Assembly: GCF_000332115.1 (NCBI RefSeq)
Contig: NC_020156.1
Span: 1,364,001 to 1,428,000 of the forward strand
From: Nonlabens dokdonensis DSW-6
GTDB taxonomy: Bacteria; Bacteroidota; Bacteroidia; Flavobacteriales; Flavobacteriaceae
Direction of reading: 5' to 3'
DNA: 64,000 bases
The notes under the pieces: model-generated
Databases searched by the model: none
Seen by the model: only the letters and a program-made list of their open reading frames with translations
What the model was told of the DNA's origin: nothing
Shown: piece after piece, positions 52,348 to 60,724 of the stretch
How positions within the stretch are numbered: position 1 is the first letter of the stretch
Layout of the letters: each line of letters opens with the position of its first letter
Program-made: the position numbers and the translations under genes

Positions 52348-53700
52348 TTAATTACAACCTAGGTCAATTATACTTTGATCATCTGCATTAGGAAAGCAAT
52401 TACCAGATTTTACAGCGTCAGGAACGTAACGTAATAACTCTGCATCATAGAGGCTATTTTCCAAGAAGTAAGTTAGGTCGGCTATTTCTTCTTCTGTAAG
52501 CTGGATAGCACCCATCTCTTGTGCAATGTTTGTAGTTGCGTTTTGGTCTTGCAATGTTGACCCATTTTTGTAACGTATCACTTCTTCAATACTTGTAAAA
52601 GTAGAACCATGTCCATAAAAAGCAGCGTCACGTAAATTATATAAAGTAGGTGTTTTAAACTTGTAATCATCTGCAGTAGATCCTGTAAAACCACCACGAC
52701 CTTTTTTCACAGTTTCAAACCCAGTATCATCCAGCACCACAGCATCATTTGAATCGTCAAAGTGTCCAAAACCAAATGCGTGAAACTCTTGATCTTTTAA
52801 TGCTGGACCGGTATGGCAGTTCATACATTGACCTTTACCAGCAAATAATATAGCACCTCTTTTTTCTTTTTCTGAAAGCGCATCATAGTCTCCTTTAAGA
52901 TAGTATTGCCATGGAGAACGATTTGCCAATAAAGTTCTATTAAAAGCTGCAATTGCTAAAGCTGCATTTTGCGGCGTGTACCGTTGTGATTCACTTACAT
53001 TTTCAAAGGCTTTATTAAATAGCCAGCGATAGCCGTTTTCATTTATGAATTCTTCATCAATCTTTAACCTATGCATTTTTTGACCCACGATTCCTTGCGT
53101 TTCTAATCCTTGGAAGCCTAAATTGTTCTCTGAAACACCAGCTGTTGCCCATTGTGATTCTGTTCCTGAATTAGGACCAGTTGCACCTAACATACCATTC
53201 CATAAAGCTGTTTCTTGATAAGCAACATTTAATAAAGTAGGTGGCCTCACTGGCTGAAGATCTACGGAGTCTAACGGCATACTTAAATCGATTTGTCTTC
53301 CTTCTCCCGCAAACCCAAAACCTGTCCCACCTTCTCCTATACCTTGTCTGCGTCCTGCATAAAAACTTGATGCCACTGGATGACAAGTCGCACAAGAATA
53401 AGTGGACTCCATTTGACTCATTTTTGGAATACCACCAGTAGCCGTTTCATGAAGTAATAATTGACCCAACGCTACTTTATATGTATTTATAGGGTTTAAT
53501 GGGTCTTGAGGAATTGCTGCAAAATCATCGCTATCTGGCAGAATAAAGAACGATTTGCCTTGACCATCAGAATTTTGTTCCAGTAATTCTTCTATACGTA
53601 TATCTAATTCTGATTTTGCCAGTTCATAAGTATCATTATCCTCACAAGAGGTTAAAAACAACAATGATATAAAGCTGATATATAGTAGTTTTCTAATCAT
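52348..53700 (-). CDS. Di-haem cytochrome c peroxidase-family lipoprotein
   Basis: 450 aa. Lipobox in LLFLTSCEDND, so an anchored periplasmic lipoprotein. Two haem c motifs: CATCH in STYSCATCHPVASSFYAG and CMNCH in GKGQCMNCHTGPALKD. VRPPTLLNVAYQETALWNG, FNRTLLANRSPW and FKTPTLYNLRDAAFYGHGS are typical of the CcpA/MauG family. It may reduce hydrogen peroxide or oxidise a substrate. The frame extends to a TTG at 53706, but the ATG at 53700 gives the normal signal peptide. It precedes the TetR gene on the same strand. Confidence 0.9.
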   Translation of the reverse strand: MIRKLLYISFISLLFLTSCEDNDTYELAKSELDIRIEELLEQNSDGQGKSFFILPDSDDFAAIPQDPLNPINTYKVALGQLLLHETATGGIPKMSQMESTYSCATCHPVASSFYAGRRQGIGEGGTGFGFAGEGRQIDLSMPLDSVDLQPVRPPTLLNVAYQETALWNGMLGATGPNSGTESQWATAGVSENNLGFQGLETQGIVGQKMHRLKIDEEFINENGYRWLFNKAFENVSESQRYTPQNAALAIAAFNRTLLANRSPWQYYLKGDYDALSEKEKRGAILFAGKGQCMNCHTGPALKDQEFHAFGFGHFDDSNDAVVLDDTGFETVKKGRGGFTGSTADDYKFKTPTLYNLRDAAFYGHGSTFTSIEEVIRYKNGSTLQDQNATTNIAQEMGAIQLTEEEIADLTYFLENSLYDAELLRYVPDAVKSGNCFPNADDQSIIDLGCN

Positions 53701-53772
53701 ATCCAAATGCTAAATTAACAAAAAATTCACAGTCGTGATAGATTTGTGATAATTAATAGATTTACTAGTTCT

Positions 53773-53780
53773 TACCTTTG
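53773..53780 (+). promoter_or_regulatory. -7 box upstream of hydrolase gene
   Basis: TACCTTTG, exact TAnnTTTG, 4 bp before the ATG at 53785, giving a very short or no leader; the second ATG (53788) is an alternative start. Confidence 0.6.
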
Positions 53781-53784
53781 TTGA

Positions 53785-54540
53785 ATGATGCACATCCATT
53801 ATAATCTTAGTGATAATAAAAAACCTGTCCTTCTATTAATTCATGGTTTTTTAGGGAGTATGCAACAATGGGAGCATATAGAGCATCAACTGCTTGTGCA
53901 CTACTCTATTTTAAAGATTGATTTACCAGGTCATGGATCAAGCCATGAATCTAAGACACCATTTACCGCAGCAGATTTTATCGAAGCCTTAAACTTTATA
54001 TTAAAGCAGGAACATATAGATAGACTTACTATACTAGGTCATAGTATGGGTGGATATTTAGGTGCCGCTTTCGCGAAAGCGAATCCTAAAAAAATTATAT
54101 CGCTTATTATGTTGAATAGTATTGCTGGAAAAGATCCTAAAGAAAAAAGACTTCTTAGAGACAGAGCCATACAACTCATTCAAAAGCATAAGGAAGCTTA
54201 CGTGAGCATGGCGGTAAATAACTTGTTTACTAAAGTTGAATTAGAAGAGTTTAAGGAGCGAATTCATAAAATGAAGATGAAAGCACAAACTATCTCGATA
54301 GAAAGTATTGTTCATTCCTTACTATACATGCGAGATAGAGAAAGTTCATTACAAGAATTGAAAAATCTAGATATCAGGGTTATTTACATCTTCAGTTTAC
54401 AAGATGATATTATAGAACCAGCGCTCATCAAAACGGAATGCGATTATTTAAATATTCAAGGAAAAACAATTGATTGCGGACACATGTCATTGTTAACAAA
54501 CCCTGCTAATATTCTAGAAAAAATGTATTTCATCGAATAA
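53785..54540 (+). CDS. Alpha/beta hydrolase (MenH/YbfF-like)
   Basis: 251 aa. VLLLIHGFLGSMQQWEHI, LPGHGSSHES, LTILGHSMGGYLGAAFAKA with the nucleophile Ser, a cap-type helical insert, IYIFSLQDDIIEP (Asp) and IDCGHMSLLTNP (His) complete the catalytic set. The length and GHG/SMGG loops fit the MenH-like group, but no menaquinone genes are adjacent. A TCGCGA palindrome encodes AFAKANPKK, directly after the nucleophile elbow helix. Confidence 0.87.
   Translation: MMHIHYNLSDNKKPVLLLIHGFLGSMQQWEHIEHQLLVHYSILKIDLPGHGSSHESKTPFTAADFIEALNFILKQEHIDRLTILGHSMGGYLGAAFAKANPKKIISLIMLNSIAGKDPKEKRLLRDRAIQLIQKHKEAYVSMAVNNLFTKVELEEFKERIHKMKMKAQTISIESIVHSLLYMRDRESSLQELKNLDIRVIYIFSLQDDIIEPALIKTECDYLNIQGKTIDCGHMSLLTNPANILEKMYFIE
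54066..54081. repeat. TCGCGA palindrome, copy 13 (in hydrolase gene)
   Basis: CGCTTTCGCGAAAGCG read as AFAKA. Confidence 0.95.
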
Positions 54541-54629
54541 TTATGCGTTTTAGCATTATTTATTAACATTTTGTGTACATTTAGAATCCTAATAATTTAG
54601 TAGTATAAATTTCCCCTAAATAGATTTAA

Positions 54630-54869
54630 ATGTCAAATAATTTTTCTCCCTTAAAAGCTGTAGGCTGCTCACTTACAAGACATCATTTTAAAACATCGCG
54701 TGTTGTAAATGAACGAATAGAAGAACTATGCTGTTCAAAATGTGGAAAACAAATGACCAAAACTATTTATGGTGATTTCGTTCCTCTTAACGATCGTTAT
54801 GCACAAATTAATCGTGCGCTAAATGATGTTGCTCAAAAAAGAAAAAGGGCTGGACTTGTACCTGCATAA
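54630..54869 (+). CDS. Small protein with one CxxC pair, unknown
   Basis: 79 aa, basic. CCSKCGKQM near residues 34-42 gives a CxxC knuckle, with earlier Cys13 and His18/His19 in VGCSLTRHHFKTS as possible further ligands, so a small zinc-ribbon-like fold is possible. The C-terminal half is helical (RYAQINRALNDVAQKRKRAG). I believe similar short proteins occur in other flavobacteria, but no function is known. It is convergent with thiL, 10 bp apart. Confidence 0.65.
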   Translation: MSNNFSPLKAVGCSLTRHHFKTSRVVNERIEELCCSKCGKQMTKTIYGDFVPLNDRYAQINRALNDVAQKRKRAGLVPA

Positions 54870-54879
54870 TTAGGACTAC

Positions 54880-55926
54880 CTAATCTTCTTTAAGACTATT
54901 CCATCCCATTGCTTTAATGGGGATTTGTTCTCCGCCTCTAGTAACTAAATTCATACCGTAAGAAGCGTCAACTACGTGACCTATTACCGATAGACTAGGG
55001 TTTGCTTTAATCTTAGGAAAATCTTCTTGCTTTACTGTAAATAACAGCTCATAATCTTCGCCGCCGCTCAGTGCGATAGTTGTACTGTCAAGATTGAACT
55101 CTTCACAGGCGGTAATCACTGTAGGATCTAAAGGTATTTTATCTTCATAAATGGTCATTCCTACCTCACTATGTTTACATAAATGCACAATTTCAGAACT
55201 CAAACCATCTGACAAATCAATCATACTCGTAGGTTGTACTTCAAGATCCTCTAGCAATTTTACAATGTCCTTTCTTGCCTCTGGCTTTAATTGTCTTTCT
55301 AATAAATAGCTATACGTTTCTATATCTGGCTGATTTTGTGGATTTGCTTTAAAAACCGCTTTCTCTCTTTCCAGTATTTGAAGCCCCATATAGGCGGCTC
55401 CTATATCGCCAGAAACTACTAATAGATCTCCATCTCCTGCGCCTTTTCTATAAACTATCTTTTCTTCATTTTGCTCACCTATCGCGGTCACAGAAATAAT
55501 AAGACCGCTTCTTGAAGCAGTAGTATCACCACCTATTAGATCTACGCCGTATGTTTTACATGCTAGTCGTATTCCATCATACAATTCTTCTACAGCCTCA
55601 ACAGGAAAACGATTTGAAATAGCAATAGAAACAGTTACCTGAGTCGCCCTGGCATTCATCGCATATACATCTGATAAATTTACCATAACAGACTTATAGC
55701 CTAAATGCTTTAATGGAACGTAGCTCAAATCAAAATGAACACCTTCCACAAGCATATCGGTAGTTACTACCGTAAATTGGTCGTGCTTTAAAACAGCAGC
55801 ATCATCTCCTATTCCTTTGATGGTGGAATCATGAGAAATATCAAAGTTTTTGGTTATAAAATCTATTAAACCAAATTCTCCTAAGTTTTCTATAGGAGTG
55901 CGTGCAGGGTTTTTATCTTCTATCAT
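54880..55926 (-). CDS. thiL: Thiamine-monophosphate kinase
   Basis: 348-aa enzyme phosphorylating thiamine monophosphate to the active diphosphate. It shows STIKGIGDDAAVL with the N-terminal metal/ATP Asp pair, VVTTDMLVEGVHFDLSY, LGYKSVMVNLSDVYAMNARA, DLIGGDTTAS, and SMIDLSDGLSSE plus LSGGEDYELLFTV in the C-terminal half. The organisation is that of the PurM/ThiL fold. It is divergent from sufA, 185 bp between starts. Confidence 0.95.
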   Translation of the reverse strand: MIEDKNPARTPIENLGEFGLIDFITKNFDISHDSTIKGIGDDAAVLKHDQFTVVTTDMLVEGVHFDLSYVPLKHLGYKSVMVNLSDVYAMNARATQVTVSIAISNRFPVEAVEELYDGIRLACKTYGVDLIGGDTTASRSGLIISVTAIGEQNEEKIVYRKGAGDGDLLVVSGDIGAAYMGLQILEREKAVFKANPQNQPDIETYSYLLERQLKPEARKDIVKLLEDLEVQPTSMIDLSDGLSSEIVHLCKHSEVGMTIYEDKIPLDPTVITACEEFNLDSTTIALSGGEDYELLFTVKQEDFPKIKANPSLSVIGHVVDASYGMNLVTRGGEQIPIKAMGWNSLKED

Positions 55927-56077
55927 TTTGCAAAACTACAATGATTTCAACTTTTTGAACCGTCTTATTTGTTTACATTATTACATCAACCTATAAAGAA
56001 TTGTTAAACTATAGGCAATCGATATAGAATAATATGTTTTATAAATAGAATCATTCAAGGTTGACAAATCGCTGTCG

Positions 56078-56085
56078 TATATTTG
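56078..56085 (+). promoter_or_regulatory. -7 box of suf operon
   Basis: TATATTTG, matching TAnnTTTG, 26 bp before the sufA ATG. No clear -33 and no recognised IscR- or Fur-type site. Confidence 0.6.
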
Positions 56086-56111
56086 TAACCATTTTAAATA
56101 AGCTATTTTAT

Positions 56112-56441
56112 ATGATAAGTGTATCAGAAACTGCAAAGGTTAAACTCGCTCAACTCATGAGCGAGGAAGGCTATACCATAGGTAAAGACTTTGTACGCGT
56201 AGGTGTAAAAAGCGGCGGCTGTAGTGGCCTTTCTTACGATCTCAAATTTGATAATCAATCTGTTGAAACTGATAAGGTTTTTGAAGCAAATAATGTGAAA
56301 ATTGCTGTGGATAAAAAGAGTTTTCTCTACTTAGTAGGAACTACCTTAGAATTCAGTGGTGGATTAAATGGTAAAGGCTTTGTTTTTAATAATCCTAATG
56401 CACAAAGAACTTGCGGTTGTGGAGAATCTTTCAGTTTATAG
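56112..56441 (+). CDS. sufA: Fe-S cluster assembly A-type carrier
   Basis: 109 aa from the ATG at 56112. The three cluster-ligand cysteines of the IscA/SufA family are in KSGGCSGLSYDLKF and RTCGCGESFSL. The open frame extends to 56061, but there it starts with TTG and the extension overlaps the promoter; MISVSETAKVKLAQLM is the normal N-terminus. It is the first gene of the suf operon and should pass clusters from SufBCD to apo-proteins. Confidence 0.93.
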   Translation: MISVSETAKVKLAQLMSEEGYTIGKDFVRVGVKSGGCSGLSYDLKFDNQSVETDKVFEANNVKIAVDKKSFLYLVGTTLEFSGGLNGKGFVFNNPNAQRTCGCGESFSL

Positions 56442-56458
56442 GGAGATTTTATAAATAA

Positions 56459-56474
56459 CGCTTTCGCGAAAGCG
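56459..56474. repeat. TCGCGA palindrome, copy 14 (15 nt before sufB)
   Basis: CGCTTTCGCGAAAGCG in the sufA-sufB gap, followed by 15 AT-rich bases and the sufB ATG. Same spacing as the copy before sufD. Confidence 0.95.
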
Positions 56475-56489
56475 TAATTAAAAAAAATT

Positions 56490-57938
56490 ATGTCAAAATA
56501 TACAGAAGAACAATTAGAAAAAGAACTCAAAGGAAAAGAGTACGAGTACGGCTTCTATACAGATATTAAATCTGATAAAATACCGATAGGTCTAAGTGAA
56601 GAGGTGATTCGCATTATTTCTGCAAAGAAAAATGAACCACAATGGATGCTGGACTGGAGACTGGAATCATACCGTATTTTCATGCAAATGGAAGAGCCAG
56701 ACTGGTCAAATGTGAGATATGATAAACCAGACCTACAAGCTATTTCTTACTACTCGGCACCTAATTCTAAGCCTAAATATGATAGCCTAGACGAGGTAGA
56801 CCCTGAATTGTTAGAGACTTTTAAGAAATTAGGTATTTCTCTAGATGAGCAAAAAAAACTAGCTGGTGTTGCAATGGATATCGTGGTAGATTCTGTTTCT
56901 GTAGCGACTACTTTTAAGAAAAACCTCGCTGAAAAGGGAATTATTTTCTGTCCTATCTCTGAGGCTATTCAAGAACATCCAGAATTAGTTAAAAAATATT
57001 TAGGAACGGTTATCCCACAAAAAGACAATTACTATGCGGCACTAAACAGCGCGGTATTCTCTGATGGCTCTTTTTGCTACATTCCTAAAGGAGTGAAGTG
57101 TCCTATGGAACTTTCTACCTACTTCCGTATTAATGAAGGTGGCACAGGGCAATTTGAAAGAACTCTTGTAATTGCAGATGAAGGTAGTTACGTTTCTTAT
57201 CTAGAAGGATGTACTGCTCCTAGTCGTGATGAAAATCAGTTGCACGCAGCATGTGTGGAGTTAATTGCACTTGACGATGCAGAGATCAAGTATTCTACTG
57301 TACAAAACTGGTATCCAGGAAACAGTGAAGGAAAAGGTGGCGTATTTAATTTTGTAACTAAAAGAGGTCTTTGCGAGAAGAATTCAAAGATTTCATGGAC
57401 TCAAGTAGAAACTGGTAGTGCTGTTACCTGGAAGTACCCTAGCTGTATTCTCAAAGGAGACAATTCTGTAGGAGAATTTTATTCTATAGCGGTAACTAAC
57501 AACTACCAGCAAGCAGATACAGGAACTAAAATGATACACTTAGGTAAAAACACTAAGTCTACTATCATTTCTAAAGGAATAAGCGCTGGTAAATCTCAAA
57601 ATTCTTATCGTGGACTGGTTAAGGTAGGACCTCGCGCAACTAATGCCCGCAACTTCTCACAATGTGATAGTTTACTTATGGGTAACGAGTGTGGTGCGCA
57701 TACTTTTCCATACATAGAAAATAGCAACAGCAGTTCTAAGATTGAACATGAAGCTACAACAAGTAAGATAGGTGAAGATCAAATATTTTACTGTAATCAA
57801 CGTGGTATAGACACAGAAAAAGCAATCGCACTAATTGTTAATGGTTTTTCTAAAGAGGTGTTAAACAAGCTGCCTATGGAATTTGCTGTAGAAGCACAAA
57901 AACTTCTAGAGATAAGCTTAGAAGGTTCCGTAGGATAA
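56490..57938 (+). CDS. sufB: Fe-S cluster scaffold protein SufB
   Basis: 482-aa scaffold, subunit of SufBCD, where the cluster is built. The N-terminus ([20 protein letters not shown]) and the conserved core are typical: [40 protein letters not shown] and [17 protein letters not shown]. The functional Cys is among [20 protein letters not shown], and [20 protein letters not shown] is near the end. The gene follows sufA by 48 bp with a TCGCGA palindrome in between. Confidence 0.97.
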   Translation: MSKYTEEQLEKELKGKEYEYGFYTDIKSDKIPIGLSEEVIRIISAKKNEPQWMLDWRLESYRIFMQMEEPDWSNVRYDKPDLQAISYYSAPNSKPKYDSLDEVDPELLETFKKLGISLDEQKKLAGVAMDIVVDSVSVATTFKKNLAEKGIIFCPISEAIQEHPELVKKYLGTVIPQKDNYYAALNSAVFSDGSFCYIPKGVKCPMELSTYFRINEGGTGQFERTLVIADEGSYVSYLEGCTAPSRDENQLHAACVELIALDDAEIKYSTVQNWYPGNSEGKGGVFNFVTKRGLCEKNSKISWTQVETGSAVTWKYPSCILKGDNSVGEFYSIAVTNNYQQADTGTKMIHLGKNTKSTIISKGISAGKSQNSYRGLVKVGPRATNARNFSQCDSLLMGNECGAHTFPYIENSNSSSKIEHEATTSKIGEDQIFYCNQRGIDTEKAIALIVNGFSKEVLNKLPMEFAVEAQKLLEISLEGSVG

Positions 57939-57968
57939 TATCAAATTTTATCAAACAACATTTTGATT

Positions 57969-58409
57969 ATGAAGCAATTAATTATTTTGAGCTTTTTAGT
58001 TTTAAGTCTTATTTCATGTAAAAACGATCAAAACTCTTCGCAAGAAGAAGAGGTAGTGATCAAAGAAATAGAACAAGAACCTCTTGCAGATGGTGAAGAA
58101 ATCTTCAGAGGTGAGTTTATCTACTATGATGATACTGCTGTTTTAAATACAAGTAGGGAGCTTTACGCGGTAAAAGTAGATGACAAAATGAGGGAACTTG
58201 TTGATGTTGCTAAAGCCATAAAAAAATCAGAATACGACATGGCAAATGTTGTGATTCATGGAACATTAGGACCTAATCCACGTCACCTAGAAACTGGTGA
58301 CGCCTGGGAAGAAATGATTACCATTACTAAAATTATAGAAGTATCTCCAGCAAAAAGCGCTAACGTAATAACGACTGGAAAAACATTAGATATTAAAGAA
58401 GTTAAATAA
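57969..58409 (+). CDS. Lipoprotein inside suf operon (NlpE C-terminal-like)
   Basis: 146 aa from the ATG at 57969 (the frame also has a TTG at 57963). Signal with lipobox LSLISCKNDQ, a Glu-rich linker, then a beta-rich domain: EIFRGEFIYYDDTAVLNTSR, ELYAVKVDDKM, and VVIHGTLGPNPRHLETGD. The last part resembles the C-terminal OB-like domain of NlpE, but the match is weak. It lies 30 bp after sufB and 5 bp before sufC, so it is almost surely cotranscribed with them. Role unknown. Confidence 0.75.
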   Translation: MKQLIILSFLVLSLISCKNDQNSSQEEEVVIKEIEQEPLADGEEIFRGEFIYYDDTAVLNTSRELYAVKVDDKMRELVDVAKAIKKSEYDMANVVIHGTLGPNPRHLETGDAWEEMITITKIIEVSPAKSANVITTGKTLDIKEVK

Positions 58410-58414
58410 CAGAT

Positions 58415-59167
58415 ATGTTAAAAATTAAAGATCTTCAAGCAAATATAGAAGGGAAAGAAATCTTAAGAGGTATTAATCTAGAAGTTAATGCTGGCGAGGT
58501 GCACGCAATAATGGGACCTAACGGTTCTGGTAAATCTACTCTAGCAAATGTTATCGCTGGACGAGAAGAATATGAAATTACCGGTGGAGAAATTTCATTA
58601 GAAGGTGAGGACATAGAAGATTTAGATCCAGAGGAAAGAGCTCATAGAGGTGTTTTTCTCTCTTTTCAATATCCTGTAGAAATTCCTGGAGTATCAGTTA
58701 CAAACTTCATGAAAACTGCCATTAATGAAACGCGCAAAGCTCAAGGTAAAGATGACATGGCCGCAAAGGACATGCTTAAAATGATACGTGAGAAATCTGA
58801 GCTACTAGAAATAGATCGCAAATTCCTTTCTAGATCACTTAATGAAGGGTTTTCTGGTGGAGAGAAAAAACGTAACGAGATTTTTCAAATGGCCATGTTA
58901 GAGCCTAAACTTGCTATACTAGATGAAACTGACTCTGGTCTAGACATTGATGCATTGCGCATCGTTGCAAATGGCGTAAATAAACTTAAGACTAAGGATA
59001 ACGCAACTATAGTAATCACTCACTACCAGCGCCTTCTCGATTATATTGTTCCAGATTACGTACACGTACTATATAATGGTCGTATCGTTAAATCTGGTGG
59101 CAAAGAACTGGCACAAGAGTTAGAGAAACGTGGTTATGACTGGATCAAAGAAGAAGTAGAGGCTTAA
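58415..59167 (+). CDS. sufC: Fe-S cluster assembly ATPase SufC
   Basis: 250-aa ABC-type ATPase that energises the SufBCD scaffold. Walker A GPNGSGKSTLANVIAG, the Q-loop in VFLSFQYPVEIPGVS, the signature FSGGEKKRNEIFQM, Walker B plus D-loop LAILDETDSGLDIDAL, and the switch His in VITHYQRLL are all present. LDETDSGLD is typical of SufC rather than transporter ATPases. It starts 5 bp after the lipoprotein gene. Confidence 0.97.
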   Translation: MLKIKDLQANIEGKEILRGINLEVNAGEVHAIMGPNGSGKSTLANVIAGREEYEITGGEISLEGEDIEDLDPEERAHRGVFLSFQYPVEIPGVSVTNFMKTAINETRKAQGKDDMAAKDMLKMIREKSELLEIDRKFLSRSLNEGFSGGEKKRNEIFQMAMLEPKLAILDETDSGLDIDALRIVANGVNKLKTKDNATIVITHYQRLLDYIVPDYVHVLYNGRIVKSGGKELAQELEKRGYDWIKEEVEA

Positions 59168-59225
59168 GAACACTATAATTTTCTAGCTATACTGCTGTCC
59201 CTTATTATAAATGAACTTTTTAGTT

Positions 59226-59241
59226 CGCTTTCGCGAAAGCG
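59226..59241. repeat. TCGCGA palindrome, copy 15 (15 nt before sufD)
   Basis: CGCTTTCGCGAAAGCG in the sufC-sufD gap, followed by 15 AT-rich bases and the sufD ATG. Confidence 0.95.
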
Positions 59242-59256
59242 AGAAAAAAAATAATT

Positions 59257-60570
59257 ATGAGTTTTAAAGATCATATCCTATCTTCATTCATTGCCCTAGA
59301 AAACGAAGTCGATACTAACAGCTACGTGCACAATTTACGTAGTGAGGCGATTAATGAATTTGAAAAATTAGGAATACCTCAACGTAAAGAAGAGACCTAT
59401 AAGTACACCTCATTAAAATCGGTTTTCAATAAAGAATACAGTCTTTTCCCTAAAAAAGAATCGGCTATTTCTTATAGTGACATCAAGAAATATCTGGTAC
59501 ACCAGATAGATTCTTATCGAGTGATTTTTATTGATGGTATTTACAGCTCGCATTTATCACAAACTACTCACGATAAATTTGATGTTTGTTTGATGTCTAG
59601 CGCATTAAATAACCCAAAATATAGTGATGTAATTAAGGAATACTATAATCGTCTTGCTGTTAAAGATGGATTAGTATCATTAAATACCGCATTTGCAAAA
59701 GAAGGAGCTTACATCAACATAGGTAAGAATATAGTAGTCGAGAAGCCTATTGAAATTGTTTATTTCTCTACAGGAAATGAAGATCAATTAATGACACAAC
59801 CACGTAATCTTGTTGTGGCAGGAGAGAATTCTCAAGTTCAAATCATTGAAAGACATCAAAGTTTAAGCGATAATGCAGTTTTAACTAATAGCGTTACTGA
59901 AATATTCAGTGCAAAACGTGCTTTAGTTGATTGGTACAAAATCCAAAATGACCATTTAAGCGCTTCACTTATCGACCATACTTTTGTTGAGCAAAAAGAT
60001 AATTCTGAGGTACGAATTCATACTTTTTCTTTTGGAGGAAAATTAACTCGTAATAACTTGAATTTCTACCAGAGAGGCGAGCACTGTAATTCTGTTCTTA
60101 ATGGCGTTACTATTATAGAGGGAAAACAGCACGTAGATCATTCTACATTAGTACATCATACTGCTCCTAACTGTGAAAGCTTCCAAGAGTATAAACAGAT
60201 TTTTGATGAGCGTGCCGTAGGTGTTTTTAACGGTAAAGTTCTTGTAGATAAAATTGCTCAAAAAATTAACGCTTACCAGCAAAACAATAACATTCTTGTA
60301 AGTGATACGGCGACTATTAACGCAAAACCTCAACTAGAAATTTTTGCAGATGATGTGAGATGTTCTCATGGTTGTACCATAGGTCAACTAGATGATGAAG
60401 CTTTATTTTACATGCAATCTCGTGGAATTCCTAAAAAAGAGGCACGTGCATTATTGATGTTTGCCTTTGCAAATAGTGTATTAGAATCGGTTAAAATTCC
60501 AGAAATAAAATCTCGAATAACTAAATTGATAGCTAAAAAATTAGGAGTTGAGATTGGGTTTGACTTGTAA
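59257..60570 (+). CDS. sufD: Fe-S cluster assembly protein SufD
   Basis: 437-aa partner of SufB and SufC. It begins with a helical region (IPQRKEETYKYTSLKSVF), then the parallel beta-helix core with YINIGKNIVVEKPIEIVYFS, and ends with FADDVRCSHGCTIGQLDDEA, ALFYMQSRGIPKKEARALLM, the C-terminal helices that contact SufC. The conserved His in RCSHGCTIG, implicated in cluster assembly, is present. A terminator follows at 60663-60693, so sufS is not in the same transcript. Confidence 0.96.
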   Translation: MSFKDHILSSFIALENEVDTNSYVHNLRSEAINEFEKLGIPQRKEETYKYTSLKSVFNKEYSLFPKKESAISYSDIKKYLVHQIDSYRVIFIDGIYSSHLSQTTHDKFDVCLMSSALNNPKYSDVIKEYYNRLAVKDGLVSLNTAFAKEGAYINIGKNIVVEKPIEIVYFSTGNEDQLMTQPRNLVVAGENSQVQIIERHQSLSDNAVLTNSVTEIFSAKRALVDWYKIQNDHLSASLIDHTFVEQKDNSEVRIHTFSFGGKLTRNNLNFYQRGEHCNSVLNGVTIIEGKQHVDHSTLVHHTAPNCESFQEYKQIFDERAVGVFNGKVLVDKIAQKINAYQQNNNILVSDTATINAKPQLEIFADDVRCSHGCTIGQLDDEALFYMQSRGIPKKEARALLMFAFANSVLESVKIPEIKSRITKLIAKKLGVEIGFDL

Positions 60571-60662
60571 AATGAACTAAAACCACATTTCGAAGTCCTC
60601 AATTCTTGTTCTAGTTTCATAAGCGAGGACTGAGGTTCTCGAAGTCCGATTTTTAATATTTG

Positions 60663-60693
60663 AAAATGCCTTTTCTTGTAGATAGGGCATTTT
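60663..60693 (+). terminator. Rho-independent terminator after sufD
   Basis: AAAATGCC, 15-nt loop, GGCATTTT then TTATT. A second inverted repeat (AGTCCTC/GAGGACT, 60593-60631) lies between sufD and this hairpin. Confidence 0.8.
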
Positions 60694-60724
60694 TTATTTC
60701 TCTACAATTATAAGCTTCAAATAG

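Noticed and set aside
56061..56111. N-terminal extension of SufA
   Set aside because: Starts with TTG, overlaps the TATATTTG promoter box, and is not part of the known family N-terminus.
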